64,000 bases of DNA from Candidatus Poribacteria bacterium. GTDB taxonomy: Bacteria > Poribacteria > WGA-4E > WGA-3G. Position numbers and translations under genes: made by a program. This document shows positions 51,231 to 61,197 of this stretch, one piece after another. The stretch covers positions 488-64,487 of the forward strand of contig JAAXHL010000052.1 in NCBI GenBank assembly GCA_012270865.1, written 5' to 3'. The notes beneath the pieces are model-generated. The model searched no databases and was not told the origin of the DNA. It saw only the letters and a list, made by a program, of their open reading frames with translations. How positions within the stretch are numbered: the first letter of the stretch is position 1; every line of letters begins with the position of its first letter.

Positions 51231-53810
51231 TCGGTCGGCAGGTAAGATTTCAGCGTCGCCATACGATGGTTCTTCCGCTGGTCGGACGACCCATTCCTCA
51301 AAGACAGACCTGAACGATCTTGCCTTCTCTCCGAAGTGGAGATATTGGATACTGTCAACCGGTACTGAGATATCCCCGTAGATTGATGAGCGTCCTAAGA
51401 GTTTACCATTTTCAACCGTAATTGGCTCAAAAATCATGAGCGGGTTATCAATTAAACTGACGCGGACTTCAGATTGGACAGCGTTATCGGTTTTCGGCTT
51501 TTGGTTTTCAGTTGAAGAAGTTTCTGACTTAATCAAATCGCTCTTTAACTGATTACTGACAACTGACGACTGAGAACTATTCTCGCTAACATCAACGACC
51601 CGTGCGACCTGATCTATTGGCATAGAGAATTCGCGCAATTTTGATTCAAACTGAATGGTTTGCCTGTTGATTCCTAAGAGTTTTCCTCGCTTCAAATCGC
51701 CGTTTTTCGCCACGAGAATATGGTTTGGCGGATTATCTCGGTTGAAACGCGGCACGGTTAACGCACGCTCTAATTTCGCATCAAGTTTCTTCGTCTGTGT
51801 TTCAAGGGGATCGAACATGAGTTCAACGCCGCGTTTGAGAGCGGCAGCATCGTTTTCCGCAAAATTTCTATCAACGACAACAACTCTCGGAGGCTCTTCT
51901 CCGACATTCTCAGGTAGTACAACGATTTCGACTTTCCCATCTTTCGTGCGCCGGGTTACAGCGTTCAAAATTCGACCATTTTCCAAGATGATGCGATGCT
52001 TGCCTTTCCCGCCCGTGATCGTAATCGGATTTCGGTTTTCGGTCCTTGTACTCCCTCTTTTGCCTGAGAATTCAACACCTTTTAGATACTCCGAATCGAT
52101 GTGCTGCACACCCATGAAGGGTGATTGGAAACCGAGGGTCTCTTCGTCATAAAACAAAATTTGGCACGGTACGACTTCGCCGTTCTTCAGATGTAACAGA
52201 TGCGGAAATTTTTTCGCATCAAAAGGCTTTTGCCGTGATACACGCTGTAAAGACCTCTCAACACGTGCGCCGCGAGCGTTCGCGAGTCGGACAGGTGCGA
52301 CTGCCCCTACAGGCCGCCACCGCAAATTAGAGGTGCCTTTTAGATCAAATAAGACATGACCGAGGAGACTGCCAGATTCATAAAACAGTTTGTCATAATC
52401 TTCGGAGGATGCTTGCGTTTCGGCTGCTGTGCTGAACTGAAGCAAAGAAGCACCTGCAAGGGAACAGGTTAAAGGCTCGTCGACGAACGCCGTCTGTATC
52501 AGGACGCGATCCGGATGCAACTGCGTTATCTGTCCGCGGAGTACCGATCCATCAATATACGTCAGTGATTCATGAGATACGGGCGTTGGAGCCAACGTGA
52601 TACCGGGTTGTACAACGCGATCAATCTGTGATAAATTAATATCTGTCCGTGTGCCGTCTGTATCAAGGACATAACTCTGATTGTTCGCTTGACCGAGAAC
52701 GCTATTTCCGTTATTTGAAGATATGCGCGCGTTTTCGGTTAAAAATAATTTACCCGAAATTATCTTTCCGTTCATCAGGTGTACTCTGGGTTTGGAAGCA
52801 TCAAACTTTAAGTTTTCGACCTGAGTCGACTGTTTATAGACTCTTAATCGATTTAAGGTTAGGTCTTGACCTCGGTTATAAATATAGATGCCGGCTGCTT
52901 CAACAGTCGGACGAACCTCATCCAATTCCAACAAGACGTTGCCATTCAGGTCAAGGACTCTCAGGACACCAGCGTTCGCATCACTCGTCTCATGATAGGT
53001 GATTCGCAGGCGGAAATTCCGTCGGTCTGGTTGGATCTTCAGTACAGATTCAAATAGTGTGCCTTGAACGACGACGAGTTCGTTGACCCAAGTCTCCAGT
53101 CGTACTGTCTCATATAGGTTTTTACCGAATGCGACGACGAAACTTGGTGGACGTGCGGCAGATGCCAATTCGAGATCAATCTCAAAACGTTTGGGCCAGT
53201 CGAGTGCGTAGAAGATATTCGCCTTGGCTTGATTGGTTCTCGGTCGTCCGACGCGATCAGCGTGCCAACTCGGTTGTGTGTTTCCGAGGTGCTGCACCGC
53301 GTTCTCGCCATTATCTGCTTCTGGTAGTGTCCAAGCTGAGAGTTGAGAACCGTCAAAGAGAAGGTTAGAATGCTCTCGTCCTTCAAAGGTATAAATCATC
53401 TCTCGGTTCACGCGAAATTGGCCGTGCCGTTTGCTGGAAAAGACAAACGCGTTGTCGTCTGAACCGATGAGGTCGGCTATCCAGATGTCTCCTGATATTG
53501 TGCCGACGCGAAACGCCTCGGTTGGTGGATTTGCTGCCCGGTTCGGAAAAACGATCGCGTCTAATACACTGGCATCAACAATCAGGTCATCTGAAAAGTG
53601 GGGTGATGCCCAACGAACCTTTCCACCGTCTGCATTCACCGATGGCGATTCGGATTCGCTTTCTAATAAGTGACCGGGAAGCGTGTCGCCATTTTTCCAA
53701 CGTAACTGTGCCTCTGTCTCGTAGGGGTTGGGTAACCCAACCCCTACTGGAAACCATACCAATGTTAGCACCGTGATGGCGAAAAGTATCTTTTTTTTGT
53801 TGCCCCGCAT
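51228..53810 (-). CDS. Secreted paralogous protein 2, function unknown
   Basis: An 860-residue tandem paralogue of the 48602-51094 protein with the same order of parts: signal peptide, WKNGDTLPGHLLESESES, the LamG/DUF1080-like centre (LLFDGSQLSAWTLPEADNG, GIYIYNRGQDLTLNRLRVY), then LVAKNGDLKRGKLLGINRQTIQFESKL. Two repeat-derived inserts are visible by comparison. A 27-base palindrome (53721-53747) replaces the region after the signal peptide and encodes VGVGLPNPYE. Heptad element H9 (51487-51588) adds about 25 residues (SSVVSNQLKSDL) where protein 1 has only a short Ser-rich link. GGAGGAGAA precedes the ATG. Confidence 0.72.
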   Translation of the reverse strand: MRGNKKKILFAITVLTLVWFPVGVGLPNPYETEAQLRWKNGDTLPGHLLESESESPSVNADGGKVRWASPHFSDDLIVDASVLDAIVFPNRAANPPTEAFRVGTISGDIWIADLIGSDDNAFVFSSKRHGQFRVNREMIYTFEGREHSNLLFDGSQLSAWTLPEADNGENAVQHLGNTQPSWHADRVGRPRTNQAKANIFYALDWPKRFEIDLELASAARPPSFVVAFGKNLYETVRLETWVNELVVVQGTLFESVLKIQPDRRNFRLRITYHETSDANAGVLRVLDLNGNVLLELDEVRPTVEAAGIYIYNRGQDLTLNRLRVYKQSTQVENLKFDASKPRVHLMNGKIISGKLFLTENARISSNNGNSVLGQANNQSYVLDTDGTRTDINLSQIDRVVQPGITLAPTPVSHESLTYIDGSVLRGQITQLHPDRVLIQTAFVDEPLTCSLAGASLLQFSTAAETQASSEDYDKLFYESGSLLGHVLFDLKGTSNLRWRPVGAVAPVRLANARGARVERSLQRVSRQKPFDAKKFPHLLHLKNGEVVPCQILFYDEETLGFQSPFMGVQHIDSEYLKGVEFSGKRGSTRTENRNPITITGGKGKHRIILENGRILNAVTRRTKDGKVEIVVLPENVGEEPPRVVVVDRNFAENDAAALKRGVELMFDPLETQTKKLDAKLERALTVPRFNRDNPPNHILVAKNGDLKRGKLLGINRQTIQFESKLREFSMPIDQVARVVDVSENSSQSSVVSNQLKSDLIKSETSSTENQKPKTDNAVQSEVRVSLIDNPLMIFEPITVENGKLLGRSSIYGDISVPVDSIQYLHFGEKARSFRSVFEEWVVRPAEEPSYGDAEILPADR
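51487..51588. repeat. Heptad-arm hairpin element H9, inside a coding region
   Basis: Contains TTTTCGGCTTTTGGTTTTCAG, the core GTTGAAGAAGTTTCTGAC, and the arm ACTGATTACTGACAACTGAC. It is absent from the paralogous gene at the matching place. Confidence 0.75.
53721..53747. repeat. REP palindrome inside a coding region
   Basis: GTAGGGGTTGGGT, a single A, then ACCCAACCCCTAC: perfect 13-base arms. A close relative lies at 62558-62584. Confidence 0.85.
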
Positions 53811-53829
53811 CGTTTTCTCCTCCTTTTTT

Positions 53830-53936
53830 TGGTGGCTGTCAGCCGTCGGCTGCCGGCGTTCAGTGAAGAGGTGTCTGATTAAGTCAATATCTCTTTTACT
53901 GACGGCTGATGGCTGAATGCCGACAACTATCTACCT
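53830..53936. repeat. Heptad-arm hairpin element H10
   Basis: Arms GGCTGTCAGCCGTCGGCTG and CTGACGGCTGATGGCTGAAT with core AGTGAAGAGGTGTCTGATT. It lies upstream of the secreted paralogue and downstream of the squalene-cyclase-fold gene. Confidence 0.75.
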
Positions 53937-55004
53937 CTCATAAATAGGCAGTAGGCGATAGTTCAATGCCAAAGTGAGAATAGCCATTCCGGTTCCGTAG
54001 GCACTCCCGTAGCTGCTTGTGAAGCTGCCATCCTCTTGTTGCATCCCTTGGAGTCGCTCGATGATGCGGCGATTCCATGCCTGCCATGCCTCAAAATCGC
54101 TTTGGAAGAGTGCTTGTGCCATATAATAGAGATTGTAGAAGGCGTACCCACCGCGTGTATTCTGATCCATCCGTCGCTTGATGTATTCGGCAGTGGCTTT
54201 GTATTCTGGGGTGTCCTTTCTTTTACCGATTGCGTAAACAAGCGTTGCGATTGCTGCGCGAGTGACACCATCACCGTGGCTGCTCATAGGTTGATAAGCG
54301 ACCCCGCCGCCTCGCATCGTGCAGGTCTGAAAAAAATTCAACGCCTTATCCACAGCCTCGTTCGGCACCTCAATCCCTGCGTTTCGTGCGCCGAGAACGC
54401 CCATTAATACCGTTCCGGCAACAGTCGTGTCAGCATCTTGGGATGTCGGCGAGTACCGCCAAGCCCCCCAAGGGTTCTTCTCTTGTGCGGTCAACACGCA
54501 CCCGACAGCGAGTTCCAAAGCCTTACCGATGGTGCGTCGTCGCTCCGCAGACACATTCGTTCCTTTCCAGAGCAGGTCTTCGCTGACGGCACCATAAGCC
54601 TCGGAGAGTGCTAACAGTGCGAAACCGTGATGGTACATTGATCCGTGTCCGTATCCGGTCATGTATCCTGTTTTCGGGTTCTGATTCACAATCATATTGC
54701 GCAAGGCTTTACGGATATTTGTGGCATAGGGCCCGAAATCTGGGTCTTCGCCGCTCGCCATAAACGCCATGACACAGATCCCTGTGATGCCTGCGCCGTT
54801 TTGTCCGCCTGGCCAACTGCCGTCCTCAAGTTGCGTACTCGCGAGATAGCGTAAGCCTCGGTCACTAATGCTTCTAACGGCTGGTGGGACACCGGTGCCG
54901 TAGCGGATGGTGGGGTCTTGTGCGTGGGTTTCCATTTCCATCGAAAATGTGCCGAGCAACAAGAGAAAACTCGAAAACCCGATAACGAATGTTTGTTTAT
55001 TCAT
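53931..55004 (-). CDS. Prenyltransferase/squalene oxidase-repeat protein
   Basis: A 357-residue secreted protein with a signal peptide (FSSFLLLLGTFSMEMETHA). It is built from terpene-cyclase-type alpha/alpha repeats: GLRYLASTQLEDGSWPGGQNGAGITGICVMAFMASGED, YGHGSMYHHGFALLALSEAYG, LTAQEKNPWGAWRYSPTSQDADTTVAGTVLMGVLGARN, GMQQEDGSFTSSYGSAYGTGMAILTLAL. The QxxDGSW motif is present, but the DXDD catalytic motif of true cyclases is not seen. This suggests a binding or structural protein, as is common in Planctomycetes-like genomes. GGAGG precedes the ATG. It lies in a minus-strand run of exported proteins. Confidence 0.82.
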   Translation of the reverse strand: MNKQTFVIGFSSFLLLLGTFSMEMETHAQDPTIRYGTGVPPAVRSISDRGLRYLASTQLEDGSWPGGQNGAGITGICVMAFMASGEDPDFGPYATNIRKALRNMIVNQNPKTGYMTGYGHGSMYHHGFALLALSEAYGAVSEDLLWKGTNVSAERRRTIGKALELAVGCVLTAQEKNPWGAWRYSPTSQDADTTVAGTVLMGVLGARNAGIEVPNEAVDKALNFFQTCTMRGGGVAYQPMSSHGDGVTRAAIATLVYAIGKRKDTPEYKATAEYIKRRMDQNTRGGYAFYNLYYMAQALFQSDFEAWQAWNRRIIERLQGMQQEDGSFTSSYGSAYGTGMAILTLALNYRLLPIYER

Positions 55005-55038
55005 CAGAAACCTCCAACCTTCTTTGTGTTTCCCATAA

Positions 55039-56652
55039 TTATCTTTTTTCTATCTGCTCACCAAACTGACGTTCAAAACCAGCCTGCATAAATGCGAAAA
55101 TTTCCCGCTGCCAAGGACTTAACATTTCGCGATCTGTTCGCTGGAGAAGTTGGTAGAACAGGTCCCGTGAGGCATCTGTTTTTAATAGGTCAACGGTCAG
55201 TTCTGCTGCTATCGCTGTTAGCTGCTTTCGCTGCGTATCGTCCAAAATCAGCTGTGTACCCAAGCTGGTAACTGCTAAATTCCGTAAAGCCTGTTGATGC
55301 GAATTTTCCTTTTCCGCTTGGTGCGCGGTATATTGCGCGAATGCCTCTTCAGAAAGCACGTCTTCAATGGTTTTTTGAAAAAGCGGGTGCCTTGTAATAT
55401 CACCCCAAGGTTCACTCCATCGTATTGCGCCGTTCTTGCCCCATAACTCTTGCTTCAGGGTATTGAGTCTCTCATCTACCTGTTTTTGCGTTATTCCACC
55501 GGACTCAACTGCCAGCGCGAGTTTTGCTGCGGTTTCGCGGTATGTTGCTTCGGGGTCTGTGTCTTGTGCGTCAATGTATTGTTGAACGACACCGTCAATT
55601 GCGAGTGCCAACCGCCGAGAAGCCTTCTTATCGAGTGGGTCTAACAAGTCGGCATGTGCTCTTAACTTAGCTATAGCGAAGGTCCTCAGTTGAAGCTCCA
55701 CCTCGACTTTGTTCCCTTTCGCCATTTTTTTGCCCGCTATACCCTGCAAAAGATAATACTGTGCTTGGGTCAATAGTCCATCCAGCGAAATTTTTAACCC
55801 CTCGTTGACCAGCTGTAATGCCTCCAGTATATCAATTTCCAGTAGACTTATTGAGACTGGAAAGACTTCATTCGCTGTCGCGTCAAGGAGTGATTGCTCA
55901 AGATTTTTGCGTTGATCTTCTGTTAAGATGAGTTCTTGGTCAATCCATGCTGTTATATATTGTGCGGCTGCTTGTTGATCTTGGTGGCGCAGTTTCTTGG
56001 TGAATGCAATATAATCTTGAAGTTCCTTTTCAGTGAGATGTCTGGCGAATGCTGCCTTACAATCAGGATGAGACAACAACCCGTCAATCAATCCGAGGCT
56101 GCCTTCTTGTCCTGTCCTTACGAATTCACTGACATCCTGGTTGTTCTGTTCCAGCACTGCCTCAAGTGCTTCAAGGATTGAGCGGTGAAGTGCTTCAACA
56201 ACTGGTGCTTCGAGGTTGTAACGGTTGCCGATACTTTTCGCTATATGCTGGATTAACCCTGCGCTCCACCGATCCGCCACATTGCCTTTTTTCGTCATTT
56301 TGAGGGGAACCAAGTGATCGCCGCCGTCAACGATTGTAACAGGTTTGCCGGTCCGATCGCCATACCCTCTTTTAGATGTACTCATCAGATAGCGTCCGGC
56401 GGGGATACCTACCTTTTTATATTCGCCGTTGGCATCTGTTTTCACTACAAAATCGTGTTCCCCGTTTCGATCATAAATCTTGACTTCAACACCTTCGATC
56501 GGGTTCTGTTCTGGGGTTGTGTCGGTAATCATGCCTCGGAGTGTGCCACCATTCGCAGCGTTATTTTCGGCAAAAGAGGTCGCTATAAACGCGCAAATAC
56601 AAGCGACTACACTTAGTATGAAGGCATAATAGTGCGTTTTTCTGCGTTGCAT
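55039..56652 (-). CDS. Exported carboxypeptidase-regulatory-like (CarboxypepD_reg) domain protein
   Basis: About 537 residues from ATG 56652 (GGGAGA before it). A longer frame to 56700 overlaps the upstream gene and has no ribosome site. After the signal peptide (YAFILSVVACICAFIATSFA) comes a CarboxypepD_reg-like Ig fold: GGTLRGMITDTTPEQNPIEGVEVKIYD, ANGEYKKVGIPAGRYLMSTSKRGYG. The remaining 400 residues are alpha-helical with repeated acid-rich segments (LTEKELQDYIAFTKKLRHQDQQ, LTEDQRKNLEQSLLDATAN) resembling a helical scaffold found in Poribacteria proteins. Eleven bases after the glycosidase-like gene, so co-transcribed. No catalytic site seen. Confidence 0.7.
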   Translation of the reverse strand: MQRRKTHYYAFILSVVACICAFIATSFAENNAANGGTLRGMITDTTPEQNPIEGVEVKIYDRNGEHDFVVKTDANGEYKKVGIPAGRYLMSTSKRGYGDRTGKPVTIVDGGDHLVPLKMTKKGNVADRWSAGLIQHIAKSIGNRYNLEAPVVEALHRSILEALEAVLEQNNQDVSEFVRTGQEGSLGLIDGLLSHPDCKAAFARHLTEKELQDYIAFTKKLRHQDQQAAAQYITAWIDQELILTEDQRKNLEQSLLDATANEVFPVSISLLEIDILEALQLVNEGLKISLDGLLTQAQYYLLQGIAGKKMAKGNKVEVELQLRTFAIAKLRAHADLLDPLDKKASRRLALAIDGVVQQYIDAQDTDPEATYRETAAKLALAVESGGITQKQVDERLNTLKQELWGKNGAIRWSEPWGDITRHPLFQKTIEDVLSEEAFAQYTAHQAEKENSHQQALRNLAVTSLGTQLILDDTQRKQLTAIAAELTVDLLKTDASRDLFYQLLQRTDREMLSPWQREIFAFMQAGFERQFGEQIEKR

Positions 56653-56663
56653 TGTAAATCTCC

Positions 56664-57611
56664 CTAATTTTCTTGGATCGTAGCGAGACCGGTTTGCCAC
56701 TCCTGTCCTTTTTTGCCTGCGTAGAGCATGACGTAGGAGCCACCGATTTCGAGGATCTGACCTGTCAATATACCGTCCCGATCAAACGCTTCAGGGTCGT
56801 TTGACGTTGTAAATATAGGGTTGTAAGGGTTCGGTTCAAAGGTCTGAAAATCGCGAGTCCGTACATGTCCGAGCCGCCAGACTTCGCCATCGAAACCGCC
56901 ATAGATAACATGGAAGTATTGCGGACCTTTGAACAATTCGGTTTCACGAACAGATTTGCTATCCCATGTTTCTCCGCTTCCTGTGAAAACGGGGTTTGCA
57001 GGATTTTTTCTGACCGCTGCCGGGTCGCTTGTCGGTGCGGTGGCGTGACACATCGTGAGTCCCTCCCCGAAAGATCGTGTCGCCTTTCCGGTATAAATGA
57101 TGTGAATCGTGTCGCCTTCTACCGCTACCGAAGGGTGCGTTGATCCGTGTCGTTCGTGTTCGGTATCTGCAGGAATGACAGGTGTCTGTTGGACGCGTCG
57201 CCACTCGCCGAGGTCGCCATCACTCACAAGCAACCCTGTCTGTTCAGGTGTCGTTTTCCCTTTGCCGCGATAGTACATGTAAAACTTGCCGTCAACAGGG
57301 TTCAGGAACGGAAACGGGTACTCAACGGCTTGATCATCAAAACCTTCCGCTGCAGGTTCAAGGATCGGGTTGCGCGGGTCCTGTGTGATATTGGTAATGT
57401 CATCGATGGGTGCGGTTGCGTGCATGATGAGCCATCGAACGCCAATATCCCGTTTACACCAGATATAATGCATTGTCTTATCGACAATAATTGCATGGGT
57501 TGCTGCAGCCCAGAGCGGCGGTTGCAGAGCGATAATCGGATTGCCTGTCCGTATCCTTTTAAAACTGGCGAACACCTCAAATGGGATCGCATCTCTGTTT
57601 GCCTCTGTCAT
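56664..57611 (-). CDS. Five-bladed beta-propeller, glycosidase-like (GH43/GH32 superfamily)
   Basis: A 315-residue protein. Each blade ends with a strand such as AIIVDKTMHYIWCKR, NPVDGKFYMYYRGKG, AVEGDTIHIIYTGKA, GPQYFHVIYGGFDG, GGSYVMLYAGKKG, the standard layout of the furanosidase superfamily. The first blade has GNPIIALQP and the next DPRNPILEPA. A clear catalytic Asp/Glu pair is less obvious than in true GH43 enzymes, so activity is uncertain. No signal peptide. The gene is first of the pair with 55039-56652. Confidence 0.75.
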   Translation of the reverse strand: MTEANRDAIPFEVFASFKRIRTGNPIIALQPPLWAAATHAIIVDKTMHYIWCKRDIGVRWLIMHATAPIDDITNITQDPRNPILEPAAEGFDDQAVEYPFPFLNPVDGKFYMYYRGKGKTTPEQTGLLVSDGDLGEWRRVQQTPVIPADTEHERHGSTHPSVAVEGDTIHIIYTGKATRSFGEGLTMCHATAPTSDPAAVRKNPANPVFTGSGETWDSKSVRETELFKGPQYFHVIYGGFDGEVWRLGHVRTRDFQTFEPNPYNPIFTTSNDPEAFDRDGILTGQILEIGGSYVMLYAGKKGQEWQTGLATIQEN

Positions 57612-57765
57612 TTTTTTTAACTTTCCTTGCGGTTCGGTTAGGCGGGTTGATGGTTTCGCATGCTATTGCGTATATACCGCCTTCCACTTCGTTTCAGGCT
57701 ATTAGTGCTATGTTTTTTGTTAATGCTAATAAATGGTTAGCAGACTACAAGCGTGATTAGAAGGT

Positions 57766-60700
57766 CTATCGTCCCTCTAAAGTGTTGAAATAAGCGTCTA
57801 ACCCTTGACGGAATTCCTCTGGTAAGACGCGTCCTGCTTTACCGGTTGCCTGTCTGGGTGCCCGGTTTTCGATGAAGGCGCTGCCGCTGTCGTCCCCGAA
57901 TCCGAGGAGCATCAAAGCGGAAGCCGTTGGCGGTGGTGCTGTCGTTACCATAGGCGTGTTTGGTAGCCGTCTGGTTTGGAGCAGGGTTTCAATCACGTCT
58001 GTTATCGCGGCAATTGCTTTGGGTCCGGTATTCGGTTCCGCGAGGATGTCCTCTACTTCACCCATAATATCTGCAGCCTGTGCGACCTTTGCGAGTTGTT
58101 GCTGGATTAAGGGTTCTTGCGCGTTAGGTAGTAGGCTAATCTGCGCTGCGACCTCACGGGTATCCTCGGTAATTGTAATTTGTGTATCATATAATGCGAT
58201 GGTGCGCTCGCTGTATTCGTCGGCGGTAAGTGCTTCCCTCGCCTGCTCAACCTCTCGTGTTTCTTCACGCAGCTGGATTTCTCGGTCAATGATACGCATG
58301 ACTTCAAGGACAATCTCCGGTGGCAGGTTCGGTAGCTCCATTAATCCGCCTTCTGGGGGAGGTCCCTCGGGCAGCGGGTCCACCAATTGCTCTGCCCACC
58401 GATCAAGCGTATCTGCCCAGAATTCCGCATCTATGGTAGACAACCCGACAAAATTTTTCCTAATCCCTGTTGCGATTTCTTCCATTTGGTTTGATACGAG
58501 CGCGTCCTGCATCTCCGCAAGTACGCGTAAATAGTTCGGTGAGGGTCTGCGATCGGTATAAGCCGCCATGTCTTGGATGATCGTCGAAACGGTTTCAGAT
58601 TCGTTGATCTCTTGTTCCGCTAAACGCTCTCGGTCGAGCGGGTTGTCTGCTTCCCTGCGTTCAAGACCGAAACTGTCGAGGTTGTTCAGGTCTACTGCGA
58701 TGTCAATCTGCCTTCTTGATGCGGACTTTAGGCGTTTCACGAAGGTGCTGTTTTCAAAACTGACGAGGAGTCTTCCCATCTCTTCTGCCAATTTGGCGAA
58801 TGCGTCAAGCAATTCCTGTTGTTCTTCAACCGCCTCTATAACGAGGTCTGCTGCCCCAGGGGTTTCGTCTGTCTGTTCGTCTTCTTCATCCTTCTCTTCT
58901 CTACCGCTCCCCATGAGCGTGGTTTCAGGGATACCGAGTCCACCGACCATCTGTGGTGGTTGCCCTTCCCCTGGTTCACTCTTATTGAACCCCGATTCAA
59001 CGTCAGAGACGGTAGGTGTTGGATTGGCAGGCGCAAATCCGGGTTTACCGTCTGGCTGTTTGCTTCGATCAACGCTTGTCCCTTCGCCCGGAGTGTTTGG
59101 ATCCTCCGGTATTTCGTCCGCATCTTCAGGGGGTACTATATTGTCAGGTCCGTATTTTTCTACCTGTTCGGCATCATTTGGCTCGCCTTTGGTAGGTGAT
59201 TGGGGTCCGGGAGTTGATTGATTTTGCTGTGGATTCGTATTCTCGGTAGCCTCACCGGGTGAAGTTTCTTGTTCAGCGGGTGATCCTGGTGCTTCAGAAG
59301 CCTGCGAAAGCAGTTCAGCGACAGATGGCATCCTCTGCCCAGCGATCTCCTCCAACTGTTTAAGGATTTCCGCCCAGGACTCAAGATTTTCTGCATCAAA
59401 TTCCTCGTTCTTCGCTGCCTCTTTAAGGAGTTCTACGCCACTTTCGATTAAACTATCAAGCCGTGCAGCGTTTGCGCGTTCTGCGGCAGCCTGTTCTTGG
59501 ATTCTCTTCCGCTGTGCGGGATCGTCGAGTGCCTCTGGTGATAGGTCACGTAGTTCGAGGTTGGTTTGGTGCAATTGTAATTCTTTGTCGTGGACATCCA
59601 TTGCAGCCTCCGTCCAAAGTTGGAGCTGCCCGACCAACCATTTGAAATGTTCTGCTGGTGTAAGCACGTGGAGGACAAGCGGTGGTGAATAGACGCGCTC
59701 ACGATCCGGTAGATAGTCCTCTGTGTATGCGCGCAATCGGAGGCTCTGTGGTCGAACATTTTCACGTGTTGGGGCAAATGTCGCAGCGACAACCAAACTA
59801 TCAGCCGTCGGTGTGCCTGCGGATACCGTCTTCTCGCCGTTGGTGGGTTCCGGATTGTGAACCGGGTTCGGGATACCCTCCCACGCCAAGCCGATCTTTT
59901 TGACACCAAAATCGTCCGATGCCTGAATCTCGAAGGTGAGGACTTCCTCGGTAATGACGACTTGATTGTTCTTCAATTTGTTTAGTGCGACCGTCGGTGC
60001 TGCGTCGTTAACCGCCTCAAACCGTAGTACTTGCGGTTCACTTGCGGAGAGTCCGAATTGGTCTCGCCACGTCAGGTGTGCTTCAGTCGTTGTATCCACC
60101 GTGATTGGTGCAGTCGTGATGCGGGTTCCTTCAACGTGTTGTGGAAGGTCGTTCAACGTTGCTTCTGCGAGTTCCCGTGTAATGGTGGCTTCAAGCACAG
60201 CAGCGCTCCCTTTCACCAAACTCACGATTCCACCGCGTACATCGACGGTCATCGGTTCTTGACGTTGGAGGTAGGTCGGCAACTCAACTTTGGCAATAAG
60301 TTCGGTGAGAGCAGGACGTAATTTCGGCTCTACTGGAATAGAACGACGGGCATCGCCGACCCGAAGTGCGACGCTTCCGTCCTTTGTCTGAGGTGGCAAT
60401 TCAAAACGGTAGGTGTCATCGTCTATCGTCGCGACCACCGGTTCCTGATCAGCGTACCGCGCTTCCGCCGACTCAGGTTTCCATGGTGAATCTTCTTTTA
60501 GACGCGCCTGAACGTCAAAGGGTTCGGCGTACGCGACAACGCGTCGGTCGGTCTCGCCTTCCAACTGTGCGAAAGTATAACGCTCGACATCGCGCCACGG
60601 TGTTAGCCATCGTGCAAGTGCGTTTCGACTCGTTGCGGGAATCACAGCGACCCCAACGATAACCAATATCAGAGGCAAAATCACAGCATAGACCCATTGA

Positions 60701-61185
60701 CGATGTCGCGGATTCGGGACAGCCTCCGCGAGATTATGCTTTGCGACTTCTTCATCGACCTGACGCATAGCCGCCTCAATCAAGGCGGGACTCGCTGACC
60801 TATCCGAACGATTCGATGCCAGCTCCACGATACCGAGAACATGATCCCCAAAACGTGGAAATTTATGTTTCAGTAACCGAGCGATTCCCTCCAACTGCCG
60901 ATGTTTCCATACCCAATTATAGTACTTCAGCGGCAAAAAGAGGACCGTGCCAACCATTCCGGTTATTAGGAGGAGTACCCGCAAAAGCGTAGGCGTATCA
61001 AAGAGACGGTCTAAGCCGAAGACGACGAGATAGGAGATCATAAGCCCGAAGATCGCCGCAAGGGTTCCTTCAATAAGTTTGATGATCCATACTGTTTTCT
61101 GGTACTTTTCAAGTGCCGCCTTCATACGTGGCGGTAAGTTGATTGTATCCTTTTGTGTGCGCGGTTCTGCCTGTTTTCGGTTCAT
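57766..61185 (-). CDS. DUF4175-like large membrane protein
   Basis: A 1139-residue protein. TMs lie near residues 35-58, 66-86 and 168-188 (YAVILPLILVIVGVAVIPA). A large extracytoplasmic part follows, with Ig-like strands (VLEATITRELAEATLNDLP, LTFEIQASDDFGVKKIGLAWEG), a coiled-coil helix, a long acidic Pro/Gln/Gly-rich disordered linker (about 640-790) and a helical C-terminus. This matches DUF4175-type proteins. In related genomes they neighbour MoxR ATPase/VWA operons, and the partial gene at 62598-64000 fits that. GAGGAGA precedes the ATG. Function unknown. Confidence 0.75.
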   Translation of the reverse strand: MNRKQAEPRTQKDTINLPPRMKAALEKYQKTVWIIKLIEGTLAAIFGLMISYLVVFGLDRLFDTPTLLRVLLLITGMVGTVLFLPLKYYNWVWKHRQLEGIARLLKHKFPRFGDHVLGIVELASNRSDRSASPALIEAAMRQVDEEVAKHNLAEAVPNPRHRQWVYAVILPLILVIVGVAVIPATSRNALARWLTPWRDVERYTFAQLEGETDRRVVAYAEPFDVQARLKEDSPWKPESAEARYADQEPVVATIDDDTYRFELPPQTKDGSVALRVGDARRSIPVEPKLRPALTELIAKVELPTYLQRQEPMTVDVRGGIVSLVKGSAAVLEATITRELAEATLNDLPQHVEGTRITTAPITVDTTTEAHLTWRDQFGLSASEPQVLRFEAVNDAAPTVALNKLKNNQVVITEEVLTFEIQASDDFGVKKIGLAWEGIPNPVHNPEPTNGEKTVSAGTPTADSLVVAATFAPTRENVRPQSLRLRAYTEDYLPDRERVYSPPLVLHVLTPAEHFKWLVGQLQLWTEAAMDVHDKELQLHQTNLELRDLSPEALDDPAQRKRIQEQAAAERANAARLDSLIESGVELLKEAAKNEEFDAENLESWAEILKQLEEIAGQRMPSVAELLSQASEAPGSPAEQETSPGEATENTNPQQNQSTPGPQSPTKGEPNDAEQVEKYGPDNIVPPEDADEIPEDPNTPGEGTSVDRSKQPDGKPGFAPANPTPTVSDVESGFNKSEPGEGQPPQMVGGLGIPETTLMGSGREEKDEEDEQTDETPGAADLVIEAVEEQQELLDAFAKLAEEMGRLLVSFENSTFVKRLKSASRRQIDIAVDLNNLDSFGLERREADNPLDRERLAEQEINESETVSTIIQDMAAYTDRRPSPNYLRVLAEMQDALVSNQMEEIATGIRKNFVGLSTIDAEFWADTLDRWAEQLVDPLPEGPPPEGGLMELPNLPPEIVLEVMRIIDREIQLREETREVEQAREALTADEYSERTIALYDTQITITEDTREVAAQISLLPNAQEPLIQQQLAKVAQAADIMGEVEDILAEPNTGPKAIAAITDVIETLLQTRRLPNTPMVTTAPPPTASALMLLGFGDDSGSAFIENRAPRQATGKAGRVLPEEFRQGLDAYFNTLEGR

Positions 61186-61197
61186 GAAAAATCTCCT

